This document shows, in pieces, positions 32,644-40,483 of a stretch of 42,279 nucleotides of DNA. The notes beneath the pieces are model-generated. The model was not told where the DNA came from, searched no databases, and saw only the letters and a program-made list of their open reading frames with translations. Made by a program: the position numbers and the translations under genes. Numbering within the stretch: position 1 is the first letter of the stretch; each line of letters opens with the position of its first letter. Origin of the DNA: 40CM-2-70-7 sp035505915. GTDB taxonomy: Bacteria; Gemmatimonadota; Gemmatimonadetes; Gemmatimonadales; GWC2-71-9. The stretch spans positions 1-42,279 of the forward strand of contig DATJQI010000041.1 of NCBI GenBank assembly GCA_035505915.1. Reading direction: 5' to 3'.

Positions 32644-32649
32644 ACGTTA
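32644..32649 (-). promoter_or_regulatory. TAACGT box 6 nt before the moxR-type start
   Basis: TAACGT on the minus strand ends 6 nt before the ATG at 32637 and overlaps the TAA stop of the upstream gene. It fits the TANNNT-N5-7-start pattern, but it may be chance, since the stop codon already supplies TAA. Confidence 0.35.
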
Positions 32650-35592
32650 ACCGGTGGGCGCGCGCGGTGTAAAGAGCCGGGCCGCACCGACGCCCCAGGC
32701 CTTGAGGTTCACCGTGACGTGGTGGTCACCGGCCGGCGTCAGGGGATCGGCGTTCATCTCGACGAGGTTCACGGCGCGGGCGGCGCTGAATCCGTACGCC
32801 GCCGGCCAGACGCCCACACCGCGCGCGGTGCCGCTCACGTCCAGCACTTTGACCACGACGCCGTCCCCGTCGTCCGCGCGCTTCGCCGCGACCAGCAGGG
32901 CGGACGCATCGGGAATGAACAGCGCCGCGTCCCGGGAAATCAGGGAGCCGGGGGACGCGTGGTCGACCGCCGGGCCTACATATAGAGGATCGCAGGCCGC
33001 CCACCCGCGCCGCACCGGCTCGGCCGCGTCGCCGGGAGCCACGAGGGAGATCCGGAACCGGAACGTGAACGGGCCTTCCTGTCCCGCGGCGTAGTTGGTG
33101 AACCAGTAGTTGTTCATCGCGTACGCCAGGAGCGTGCCGTCCGGTGTGATGCGGCGGGCCCAGGCGCCCCGGACGATGTCGTTCAGCGTGAACATCGGCG
33201 TGTCGGGCGCGCTCCAGAGGATCCCGTCCGCTCCCTCGTGCAGCCACACCCAGTGCTGGTGGCAGTACCAATCCCGGCAGGCTCCGGGCTGCTGGTCCCG
33301 TTCGGCCGTCATTCGCCCGAGGGGAATCTCCATCTCTACGGTGGGCTGGGTGAACGCGAACGGGAAGGCGAAATAGAGCGCCTCCTTGCCGGTGGTGGGA
33401 CCCTTTTCCAGCCGGTTCTCGAAATCCACCCAGGGGAGCGCGTCGTAGAGCGTGACCGTCGACGTCAGCGCGACGAAGCCCTTGAGCCGCCGTTCCACGA
33501 TCAGCCGTACGCCGATGCCGGGCAGCCGCTCGCGCCGGGCACTCACCATCGTGGCCTGCGCGAGGTCCAGCACGGGCGGGTTGGCCACGGTGCGCCGGTC
33601 TCCAGACGTCCACAGGGCGGACCGCTCACCGCCCGTGACGAACACCGGCTGATTGAGCCCGGACCACGACGACGGCTTGACCCGCTCGCGCCCGTCGGGG
33701 CCCGTGAGCGACGCCACTGCGCCGGTCGCCGGGTCGATCCGGACCCTGAATCCGCCCGCCGCCGCGTCGGTCGCGGCGCCTTCGTCCACCGGCGGACGGG
33801 GCGCGTGGTCCGATTCGACCAGCGCCAGGTACCCGATGGCGGGCACGTTCGAGATCACGGCGAGGGCATCGCCGTCGGGGAGATCCACCGCCGGCACGTC
33901 CGCCCCGGACGCGGTCCAGGCTTTCCCGGCCCCGCCTGCGATCCGCACGACGTCGCTGCGGGCCCAGCTGCCGGCGTTGAAGACCACGCGGGAACGCCCC
34001 CGGTCCTGGCCGGCGGCCAGGCGGGTGAGCGCGGCGGCGACCTGCGAATGGGCCGTGGCCGCGGCCCCGAGCACGAAGCGGCGCTTGTACTCCCATTGCT
34101 CGACGGTCTGCCGCGAGTCGGGCGTGTCGACACTCTGGGCGGCGCCCCAGGTGTGCTCGCCGAAGAGCAGGGCGTCCCGCCACGCCGCCCGGCGGTCGGC
34201 GGCGCGGGCGCCGCCTTCGTCGCCGCCGGTGCGGTCGTCCCACAGCGCCAGGATCTCCGCGGCGCGCAGCGCGAGCTGGGCCCGGCGGAAGAGCGCGAGC
34301 TCGAGCGCGGTGGATGCCGCTCCATCTTCCCAGTACAGGCCCGTGTCCCCGCGCCGGACCGGGATCCTCGGGCCGTACCGGGTCTCGACGTCGCGGAAGA
34401 AGTCCTCGGCGCGCCCCGGCACGATGCGAGGGTAGGCGTAGCGCCGGTTGAAGTCCTCCATGTTGGTGATCATCCGCTCATCCACGGGCGCGTTGTCCCA
34501 CTGCACGCCGTAGAGCAGCGCGACGTCATACGGCCAGTCGGGGGCCAGGAAGGCCGGGTTGGTGAGCAGCCAGTCCGACAGGCGGCGTCCCATCTCCGTG
34601 GCCCCGACGTCGAAGCCGTAGCGGAGCCCGTCTCCATAGTGATGATTGCGCCAGTGGAGCACCCGGGAGCCGTCCGGGGCTTCCCACCAGTAGAGCTGGG
34701 GATAGGACGTCCACGGTCCGGTGAGACCGGCGGTCCGGCCCTCGGCCTCGGGCAGGAGCGGGAGGGCTCGATCGGGGTTCGGGCCCGAGGCGAGGTACTT
34801 CACGCCGGACGCGGCCAGGATCATCGGGAACGTCGCGATCTGTCCCGGGACGTCCGTGATCTGCGCGCTGACGAAGCCCAGGCCGTTGTCGCGGGCGAAG
34901 AGTCCCGCGGGCCAGACCATGCGCGCCGCGGTCTCATGATCCAGGATCCCGGTGAGCAGGTTGGCGAACAGCGCCTGGAACCCGATCTTGCCGTCCCGCA
35001 GGGCCTGCACCAGCGCCTGCGCGCGCTCCGGATCCCGATTCTCCGCGTACGAGATGATCTGCAGCGCGCACTCGGCCGACCAGCGGTAATCGGGATCGCG
35101 GCCCAGACGGGCGAGCGCGGCGTCCAGATTCCGGCGGTGGATCTCGAGACAGCGCTCCTGAAGGTCGGTGTACCCGATGTCGGTGTGATTGGTGGAGAGC
35201 CAGTACAAGGTCCATCGTCGCGGCGGCGACAGCGCGATGCGCCGGCCCGCGCGGCGGGCTTTCCCGACTTCGACGTCGAACTGGTACTCGGATGGCTCGG
35301 AGAGCGGGACCCACACCTCGCCGGCGAGCAGCGTACCGGTCGCATCCGGCAGGAGCCCCGCCGATCCCACGAGCTGGCCGCGCCGGTCGGTGACCCGCGC
35401 CCGCGCGGCGGGCGCGTCGAGTCCCGAGACGGTCACCCGGATCAGGTTGTTATGGCCGTCGGGTTGCGCGTACAATGCGGTGGGACGGGCGTCGATGAGC
35501 GGCGCCGCCGCCGGCTTCCGAATCCGGCTGCGGAGCGTGGCCAGGGTGCCCGCGAGAGTGCCCAGAAATGTCCGCCGATCCGCCATATGCAT
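32647..35592 (-). CDS. GH38-like glycoside hydrolase (alpha-mannosidase type) with Tat-like signal
   Basis: A 981-residue protein related to family 38 alpha-mannosidases. The N-terminus (RRTFLGTLAGTLATL) is a Tat-type signal. The catalytic barrel opens with LSTNHTDIGYTD, which supplies the zinc-ligand His and Asp; the likely nucleophile Asp is in AQITDVPGQ, and EHTWG near residue 485 holds a further His ligand. The C-terminal half is beta-rich, as in GH38. Two ATGs lie in tandem (35592 and 35586); the first has a purine-rich GGCGGGGGCGG before it. No glycan-utilisation genes are adjacent, so the substrate is open. Upstream 35593-35712 is shared with the divergent lipoprotein gene. Confidence 0.85.
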   Translation of the reverse strand: MHMADRRTFLGTLAGTLATLRSRIRKPAAAPLIDARPTALYAQPDGHNNLIRVTVSGLDAPAARARVTDRRGQLVGSAGLLPDATGTLLAGEVWVPLSEPSEYQFDVEVGKARRAGRRIALSPPRRWTLYWLSTNHTDIGYTDLQERCLEIHRRNLDAALARLGRDPDYRWSAECALQIISYAENRDPERAQALVQALRDGKIGFQALFANLLTGILDHETAARMVWPAGLFARDNGLGFVSAQITDVPGQIATFPMILAASGVKYLASGPNPDRALPLLPEAEGRTAGLTGPWTSYPQLYWWEAPDGSRVLHWRNHHYGDGLRYGFDVGATEMGRRLSDWLLTNPAFLAPDWPYDVALLYGVQWDNAPVDERMITNMEDFNRRYAYPRIVPGRAEDFFRDVETRYGPRIPVRRGDTGLYWEDGAASTALELALFRRAQLALRAAEILALWDDRTGGDEGGARAADRRAAWRDALLFGEHTWGAAQSVDTPDSRQTVEQWEYKRRFVLGAAATAHSQVAAALTRLAAGQDRGRSRVVFNAGSWARSDVVRIAGGAGKAWTASGADVPAVDLPDGDALAVISNVPAIGYLALVESDHAPRPPVDEGAATDAAAGGFRVRIDPATGAVASLTGPDGRERVKPSSWSGLNQPVFVTGGERSALWTSGDRRTVANPPVLDLAQATMVSARRERLPGIGVRLIVERRLKGFVALTSTVTLYDALPWVDFENRLEKGPTTGKEALYFAFPFAFTQPTVEMEIPLGRMTAERDQQPGACRDWYCHQHWVWLHEGADGILWSAPDTPMFTLNDIVRGAWARRITPDGTLLAYAMNNYWFTNYAAGQEGPFTFRFRISLVAPGDAAEPVRRGWAACDPLYVGPAVDHASPGSLISRDAALFIPDASALLVAAKRADDGDGVVVKVLDVSGTARGVGVWPAAYGFSAARAVNLVEMNADPLTPAGDHHVTVNLKAWGVGAARLFTPRAPTG

Positions 35593-35636
35593 CCGCCCCC
35601 GCCTTTGACGTCGTATTGCCCCTGAAGCGCGCGCCC

Positions 35637-35664
35637 TTGACGGGCCTAGGGTCAATGCTACCTT
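35637..35664 (+). promoter_or_regulatory. Promoter of the small repeat lipoprotein
   Basis: TTGACG (35637-35642) and TACCTT (35659-35664) are 16 nt apart. The leader would be about 40 nt, with the Shine-Dalgarno GAGGAG (35701-35706) 7 nt before the ATG. This is the only gene in the window with a complete, conventional promoter and ribosome binding site. Confidence 0.65.
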
Positions 35665-35712
35665 TTCCCCGCGCCGGATGGCCCACTCGCCCCTTTTCGT
35701 GAGGAGTTTGTA

Positions 35713-35937
35713 ATGAAGCGTCTCGCTCTCGTCGTTGCCCTTGTGGCCCTCGGTGCCTGCGCCAAGGAACAGGCGCCTGCCGGTGGCGCCACGATGGCGG
35801 CCGACACCACCAAGAAGATGGCCGACACGACCCACATGATGATGGCCGACACGTCGAAGAAGATGATGGCGGACACGTCCAAGAAGATGATGGCGCCCGC
35901 TGCCGCTCCGGCGAAGGCCCCGGCCAAGAAGCCGTAA
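35713..35937 (+). CDS. Small lipoprotein with ADT-KKMM repeats
   Basis: A 74-residue protein with a lipoprotein signal (lipobox ALGAC, Cys16). The mature part has four tandem units: ADTTKKM, ADTTHMMM, ADTSKKMM, ADTSKKMM, then an Ala/Pro/Lys tail. It is unusually rich in Met and Lys. No family is recognised. A methionine-rich, exported protein could scavenge oxidants or bind metal (Cu or Ag sites use Met), but there is no direct evidence. It has a conventional promoter and strong Shine-Dalgarno and ends 28 nt before a terminator, so it is a compact, probably well-expressed single-gene unit. Confidence 0.85.
   Translation: MKRLALVVALVALGACAKEQAPAGGATMAADTTKKMADTTHMMMADTSKKMMADTSKKMMAPAAAPAKAPAKKP
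35800..35892 (+). repeat. Tandem repeat in the small lipoprotein gene (21 + 3 x 24 nt)
   Basis: Four in-frame units start at 35800, 35821, 35845 and 35869. The last two encode identical octapeptides with different third bases (ACG-TCG against ACG-TCC), so the unit is kept at protein level. The first unit lacks one ATG codon. Confidence 0.85.
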
Positions 35938-35962
35938 GCGCGTCGGCTGGCCACGTTGACGA

Positions 35963-36988
35963 TCAAAGCCCGGGACTACCCCCGGGCTTTTCGTTTGCCA
36001 GGAGCCAGCGCACGGTGCGCGTCAACGCCTCCCGCGGCGACGTGACCGGCGCCCAGCCCAGCTCCCGGCGCGCCCGCTCGGCCACGAACGGATTCTCCTC
36101 CGCCAGGAACCCCACCGCCGCCTTCCCGACGCCCGGATAGGACCCCGGGTGCCGCAGCATCAGCCAGCGCGCCCACAAACCCACGGCCACTCGGGCCACA
36201 CCGTAGGGCAGAGGCACGCGGACCACGCGGATCCCCGCGGCGTCCGCGAACGCGTCCACGAAGCCGCGCTGGGTGAAACGGCCCGGGCCGTCATCGGTGG
36301 TGTTGTACGCCCGTCCCCGGGCTTCCGGCCGACGGAGGGCGAGCACCGCCGCGCGAGCCACGTTGCCGGCGTAGACGCAGGAGAGATGATTGGACCCGTT
36401 CCCCACCTGGGGAGCGATGCGCATCCGGATGGCGGCGAGGACCCGCGGCGAGAAGAGCCGGTCTCCTTCGCCGTAGATCACGTTGGGCCGGAGGACCGCC
36501 GCGTCCACACCGGAACGCACGCCGGCCCAGACCACCGCTTCCGCTTCCCGCTTGCTCTGCGCGTAGAAGTCGTGCTCCCAGATGGGCCCGAAGGGGAAGT
36601 CTTCGTCCACCGCTCCGGCGCCGGCCTGGTACGCGCTCGCACGGCCGTAGGCCGCGACGGAGGACACGTGCACCAGCCGGACCCCCGCGACGCGCGCGGT
36701 CTCGACCGCCAGGCGCGTCCCCCCGACGTTGATCGCCTGGAAATCGGCGCGCGTGCCCCGCTGGGCGATCACGGCCGCCGCGTGCACGATGCCGGAGATG
36801 CCCGTCCCCGCGCGGCGCCAGACTCCGGCATCGGACACGTCGCCCTCGGCGATCTCGACGCCCGGCCCTTCCACGAGGTGACGACTGGCGGGACGCACCA
36901 GGGCCCGCACCGTCACGCCGTCCGCCCGGAGGGCCGCGATGACGTGACGCCCGACCAGGCCGCTCCCGCCGGTGACGAGAACGATCAC
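35963..36988 (-). CDS. NAD-dependent epimerase/dehydratase (extended SDR)
   Basis: A 341-residue extended short-chain dehydrogenase. The NAD-binding VTGGSGLVGRHVIAAL is at the start, HAAAV near residue 68, VSSVAAYG near 107, and YAQSKREAE (the catalytic YxxxK) near 145, then LRPNVIYGEGDR. Such proteins act on nucleotide sugars, sterols or dihydroflavonol-like substrates; the exact one is not clear. The GTG start at 36988 overlaps the stop of the YgfZ-like gene as GTGA. The last codons lie in the terminator hairpin at 35965-35996, where they encode GSPGL. Confidence 0.9.
   Translation of the reverse strand: MIVLVTGGSGLVGRHVIAALRADGVTVRALVRPASRHLVEGPGVEIAEGDVSDAGVWRRAGTGISGIVHAAAVIAQRGTRADFQAINVGGTRLAVETARVAGVRLVHVSSVAAYGRASAYQAGAGAVDEDFPFGPIWEHDFYAQSKREAEAVVWAGVRSGVDAAVLRPNVIYGEGDRLFSPRVLAAIRMRIAPQVGNGSNHLSCVYAGNVARAAVLALRRPEARGRAYNTTDDGPGRFTQRGFVDAFADAAGIRVVRVPLPYGVARVAVGLWARWLMLRHPGSYPGVGKAAVGFLAEENPFVAERARRELGWAPVTSPREALTRTVRWLLANEKPGGSPGL
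35965..35996. terminator. Intrinsic terminator between the lipoprotein and the epimerase genes
   Basis: AAAGCCCGGG (35965-35974) pairs perfectly with CCCGGGCTTT (35981-35990) around a 6-nt loop, followed by TTTTCGTTT on the plus strand. On the minus strand it overlaps the 3' end of the epimerase frame and its TGA. It ends the lipoprotein transcript and possibly both. Confidence 0.85.
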
Positions 36989-38016
36989 GCCGGGTCGAAG
37001 CGGGGAACGGGGAGCGGCAGCGGAGTCACGGTCGCGTCGATCATCCCGATCCGCACCGCCGCCCCGTCCGGTACGTCGCGCCGCAGCATCGCGAGTCCCA
37101 TCCATACGCCCGATCCGGGCGGGCCCTCCGGAACCCAGGTGATGCTCGTGAGACGGCCCACGTCGCGATCGCCGAGGATCACGGAGGGCGCGCCCCGCCA
37201 TTCGGGCGAGGGTTCCGACTCGAGCCGGATCCCGCGCAATCCGCGGTTGGGGTGACCACGGAAGTGGAGCCGGGACACGGTTTCCTGCCCCGTGTAGCAG
37301 CCCTTGGTGTACGACACGCCGCCGATCTCGTCGTACCGGACTTCCTGCGGCAGGGTCTTGTCGTCGATCTCGGAGGCGAGCCCGGGCCACCCCGCGAGAA
37401 TTCGCGCCAGCTCGAGGACCGCGGCGTCACCCGCCACGACGCCCGAGTCGAGCAGCCGCTTCCGGATGTCTTCCACCGCCCCCGCCGGACCGATCCACTG
37501 CAGTGCGAACGGCGCGGCCTCCGACGCGCGGCCGACCTCGGCGTCGCCCGCCGAGCCGATCCGTCCCGGGGCTCCCGGCACACTCAGCCGCGCGGCCTCG
37601 GCCAGCGCGATCGCGCCCGGCCCCGCGAGCCGGAGCACCCGCAGCTCCGTGCTCCGGTCGGTGACGCGCGCCAGGCGGGGAGGGATGGACCGCCGGAAAA
37701 TGCCGGCGGCGCGCTCCCGGCCTTCGGCCGGCACGGTGAAACGGACGGTGTGCCCCCTCCGGCCCGCCCACCCGTCCACCACGATCATCCCCTTGGGAGT
37801 GAGGAGCGCTCCGTAGACCAGCGTCCCTTCGCCCGGCGCATCCAGGTCGCTGGTGAGCAGCCCCTGCATGCAGGCGACCGCCCCCGGTCCGTCGAGATCG
37901 AACACACCCGCCGGCACGTTCGCGACCACGGCGCCGGCGCGGAGCGCCCGGGCGGCGGCCGGCGCGATGGATTCCGGCTCCACGCGCACCAGGGGGGTGG
38001 GAACGTCAGGATTCAT
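36985..38016 (-). CDS. ygfZ: YgfZ/GcvT-like folate-binding protein (Fe-S cluster repair)
   Basis: A 343-residue GcvT-fold protein of the YgfZ type, a folate-dependent protein needed for some iron-sulfur enzymes. The diagnostic KGCYTGQETVSRL motif with its cysteine is at about residue 235, after LPQEVRYDEIGGVSYT. LTSDLDAPGEGTLVYGALLTPKG is near residue 55. It starts 5 nt after the stop of glcF; that enzyme carries two 4Fe-4S clusters and could be a client. The C-terminal PLPLPVPRFDPA is encoded by heptamer-like repeats. Confidence 0.9.
   Translation of the reverse strand: MNPDVPTPLVRVEPESIAPAAARALRAGAVVANVPAGVFDLDGPGAVACMQGLLTSDLDAPGEGTLVYGALLTPKGMIVVDGWAGRRGHTVRFTVPAEGRERAAGIFRRSIPPRLARVTDRSTELRVLRLAGPGAIALAEAARLSVPGAPGRIGSAGDAEVGRASEAAPFALQWIGPAGAVEDIRKRLLDSGVVAGDAAVLELARILAGWPGLASEIDDKTLPQEVRYDEIGGVSYTKGCYTGQETVSRLHFRGHPNRGLRGIRLESEPSPEWRGAPSVILGDRDVGRLTSITWVPEGPPGSGVWMGLAMLRRDVPDGAAVRIGMIDATVTPLPLPVPRFDPA
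37002..37015 (+). repeat. Two heptamers (GGGGAAC, GGGGAGC) at the 3' end of ygfZ
   Basis: Two adjacent 7-nt units of the same family as GGGAAGC, on the plus strand, coding (in antisense) for the end of the YgfZ-like protein. The array is short and could be chance; it is listed because it recurs at three other coding positions. Confidence 0.4.
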
Positions 38017-38021
38017 GGCAT

Positions 38022-39263
38022 TCAGTATCGCCCGGCGGCCCGATATGCGTCATCCAGGATCTCCACCGGGTGTCGGGCGGGGACGGGGTCGGGTCGGCCG
38101 GAGGCCAGGAGTCCCGCCCCGATCTGCATGAGACAGCCCGGGTTTCCGGTGGCGACCACATCCGGCGCCGCCGCCTCGAGCCGGGCGACCTTGGCGGCCA
38201 GCACGGTTCGCGAGAGGTCGGGCTCCACCACGGTATACAGACCGGCCGAGCCGCAGCACTTCTCCGCGTCGGCCACCGGGACGAGCGTCAGTCCGGCGAC
38301 GGCGGCGAAGACCCTCCCGGGAGCGTCGGCCACGCGCTGGGCGTGGAGGAGGTGGCAGGGAGGGTCGTACGCCACGCGGAGCTCCAGCGGCCCGCCCGGA
38401 ACCGGTCCCGCGTCCGCCAGAAGCTCGGTGACGTCCCTCACCCGGGCCGCGAACCGGGCGGCCTCGGGGCTGTCGGGGAGCAGGTGGGCGTAGTCCTTGA
38501 GGAGCGCGCCGCAGCCGGCGCTGTTCACCACGATCGGCTCGGCGCCGTCTCCGAACGCCTCGAGGTTCCGGCGCGCCATCTCCCGCGCCCGGTCGGGGAG
38601 GCCGGCGTGGACGTGGAGCGCGCCGCAGCAGGCCTGCCCGGGCGGTACGCGGACCGCGAAGCCGTTCGCGCCGAGGGTCCGGGTGGTGGCGGCGTGGACG
38701 TGGGAGAAAAGGCCGTCCATCACGCACCCGGTGAACAAGAGGGCTCGGTGCTGGGGAGCGGGGAGGGGGGAGCGGTCGAAGTCGAAGCGACCTCCCTCCC
38801 CGCTCGTCACTGCGAGCATCGCCATCGAGAAGCCGAAGCGGCTCGACCCGGCGAGCCGGCGGGGAATGCCCGTCGCGCGGAGCACGCGCGCGGCCGCATA
38901 GACGAACCGGGAGACGCCGGGGGTGGTGAGCAGCCAGAGGGCGAGGCGGGCGAGCGGGTCGACCGGCCGGACCTCTGCGACGCGCTCGCGCGCGGCTTCG
39001 AGCCCGCGGCCGTATCCCACTCCCGACGGGCAGACCGGCTCGCAGCCCCGGCAGCCGAGGCAGCGGTCCAGGTGGTACTGGAGGGCGGGGTCGGCGGGGG
39101 AGAGCAGGCCCGCCTCGAGCGCGCGCATCAGCTCGATGCGGCCCCGGGGTCCGTCGGCTTCGTCGCCGGTGGCGAGGAAGGTGGGGCAGGCCTGGAGGCA
39201 GAATCCGCAGTGGACGCAAGGGTCGAGCGCGGCGAACCCTCCGCGGGCGGCGGCTCCGGTCAT
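38022..39263 (-). CDS. glcF: Glycolate oxidase iron-sulfur subunit
   Basis: A 413-residue protein with two 4Fe-4S clusters in CVHCGFCLQACP (near residue 15) and CLGCRGCEPVCP (near 70), then two CCG domains (GQACCGALHVHAG and EKCCGSAGLYTV). It is the electron-transfer subunit of the GlcDEF glycolate oxidase on the inner face of the membrane. The ATG overlaps the stop of glcE as ATGA. A short variable segment (residues 160-175, GRFDFDRSPLPAPQHRA) contains a heptamer array with a hairpin. Length is normal. Confidence 0.94.
   Translation of the reverse strand: MTGAAARGGFAALDPCVHCGFCLQACPTFLATGDEADGPRGRIELMRALEAGLLSPADPALQYHLDRCLGCRGCEPVCPSGVGYGRGLEAARERVAEVRPVDPLARLALWLLTTPGVSRFVYAAARVLRATGIPRRLAGSSRFGFSMAMLAVTSGEGGRFDFDRSPLPAPQHRALLFTGCVMDGLFSHVHAATTRTLGANGFAVRVPPGQACCGALHVHAGLPDRAREMARRNLEAFGDGAEPIVVNSAGCGALLKDYAHLLPDSPEAARFAARVRDVTELLADAGPVPGGPLELRVAYDPPCHLLHAQRVADAPGRVFAAVAGLTLVPVADAEKCCGSAGLYTVVEPDLSRTVLAAKVARLEAAAPDVVATGNPGCLMQIGAGLLASGRPDPVPARHPVEILDDAYRAAGRY
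38753..38805 (+). repeat. Heptamer array with inverted partner inside glcF
   Basis: Three 7-nt units (GGGGAGC, GGGGAGG, GGGGAGC; 38753-38773) are followed by GCGACCTCCCTCCCCGCTC near 38787-38805, which can pair with GAGCGGGGAGG and GGTCG of the left arm, leaving a bulge. It resembles the mirrored arrays in the kgd linker. Confidence 0.55.
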
Positions 39264-40483
39264 GGCTGAGGTTCGGCCGCCTGTACCAGGACTCCGTTGG
39301 GGTCGAAGGTGTGGCGGAGCCCCGCCACCAGCGGACCCACGCCTTCCCGGTAGGCGCCGAAGTGCCCGACCTGCGAGCGCAGGGCCCACGGTGCGCGCTC
39401 GAGCGTGAGCGGCACCTCCCGCGCGGCCAGGGTCCGCCGGAGCTTGAGCAACCGGTCGGCACCGACGTCGCCGGCCCACCGGGCCGTTCCGGCCGTGGGG
39501 CTGGCGGAGACCCAGTCGTCGCCCACCTGGTGCTGCAGGAAATCGAGCAGGGCGTCGGAGCCGTCGGGCAGCCCGCCCACCCGGAAGACCACCGGCTTCG
39601 TCGCGAAGCCCTCCGCCGCGTGCTGCCAGAAACGCTGGGCCTCCTCACCTCGCAGGGGTGCCAGCCGGCCTCCGCCGGCGACCCGGAGCTCCTGCTCCGC
39701 GGCGGTTACGTGCGGGGGCGAGCCGACCAGGCGCACCGCCAACATCCAGTGCTCCCGCCGCGCGGGGGCGGGGGAGAGGAGCTCGAGCGCGGCGGGCTCG
39801 ATCACCGCGGCGTTGAGATCGTCGATGATGTTGGTGAGGTCTTCCCGGCTGCCTTCGAGCACCCAGGTGACGTCGGCGCGGGGGAGGGTGCGAAGCCGCA
39901 GGTGCGCCAGGACGATCACGCCGAAGGAGCCGAAGGCGCCCGCTTCGAGGCGCGTGAGGTCGTACCCGGCGACGTTCTTCATCACTTTGCCGCCGCTTTG
40001 GATGATGCGGCCGTCCCCGGTGACGAAGGCGAGTCCCAGGAGGTGATCCCGGACGCTCCCGAACCCCAGCCGGAGGGGACCGGCGGTGGCGGTGGCGACG
40101 ACGGAGCCGAGGGTGCGGCCGGCGAGGCCGGGAGGGTCGAGGGCCAGCCAGGCTCCCCGGTCGGCCAGCTCGCGGCGGAGCACGTCCAGCCCGACTCCCG
40201 CTTCGGCCGTGACGGCCAGGTCCTGGCTCTCGAGGGCGGGGATCTTGTCGAGGCGGCGGGTCGTGAGGATCAGGTCCGCCGGCGCGTCCCCCGGCATCCA
40301 GGTGCTCGCTCCCTCCACCCGCACCTTCCATCCTTCCGCGTTGGCGGTGGAGAGCAGGAGGGCGACGGCGTCGGGAGCGGCGGGGGCCACCCGCGGAGGC
40401 TCGTCGCCGGAGCGGCGCTCCAGTACGGCGTCGCGGCCCAGGAGGGTCGTGATTTTCTCGATGAGGCTCACGCGGCGCTCCAT
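39260..40483 (-). CDS. glcE: Glycolate oxidase FAD-binding subunit GlcE
   Basis: A 407-residue FAD-linked oxidase of the GlcE type, part of the membrane GlcDEF enzyme. It has LDPPGLAGRTLGSVVATATAG, the RDHLLGLAFVTGDGRIIQSG segment, GGKVMKNVAGYDLTRLEAG with the FAD-contacting NVAGYD, and a C-terminal RHTFDPNGVL. The ATG at 40483 overlaps glcD by 16 nt; a GTG at 40471 would give the common GTGA overlap and an N-terminus VSLIEKITTLL, and is as likely. Confidence 0.93.
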   Translation of the reverse strand: MERRVSLIEKITTLLGRDAVLERRSGDEPPRVAPAAPDAVALLLSTANAEGWKVRVEGASTWMPGDAPADLILTTRRLDKIPALESQDLAVTAEAGVGLDVLRRELADRGAWLALDPPGLAGRTLGSVVATATAGPLRLGFGSVRDHLLGLAFVTGDGRIIQSGGKVMKNVAGYDLTRLEAGAFGSFGVIVLAHLRLRTLPRADVTWVLEGSREDLTNIIDDLNAAVIEPAALELLSPAPARREHWMLAVRLVGSPPHVTAAEQELRVAGGGRLAPLRGEEAQRFWQHAAEGFATKPVVFRVGGLPDGSDALLDFLQHQVGDDWVSASPTAGTARWAGDVGADRLLKLRRTLAAREVPLTLERAPWALRSQVGHFGAYREGVGPLVAGLRHTFDPNGVLVQAAEPQP

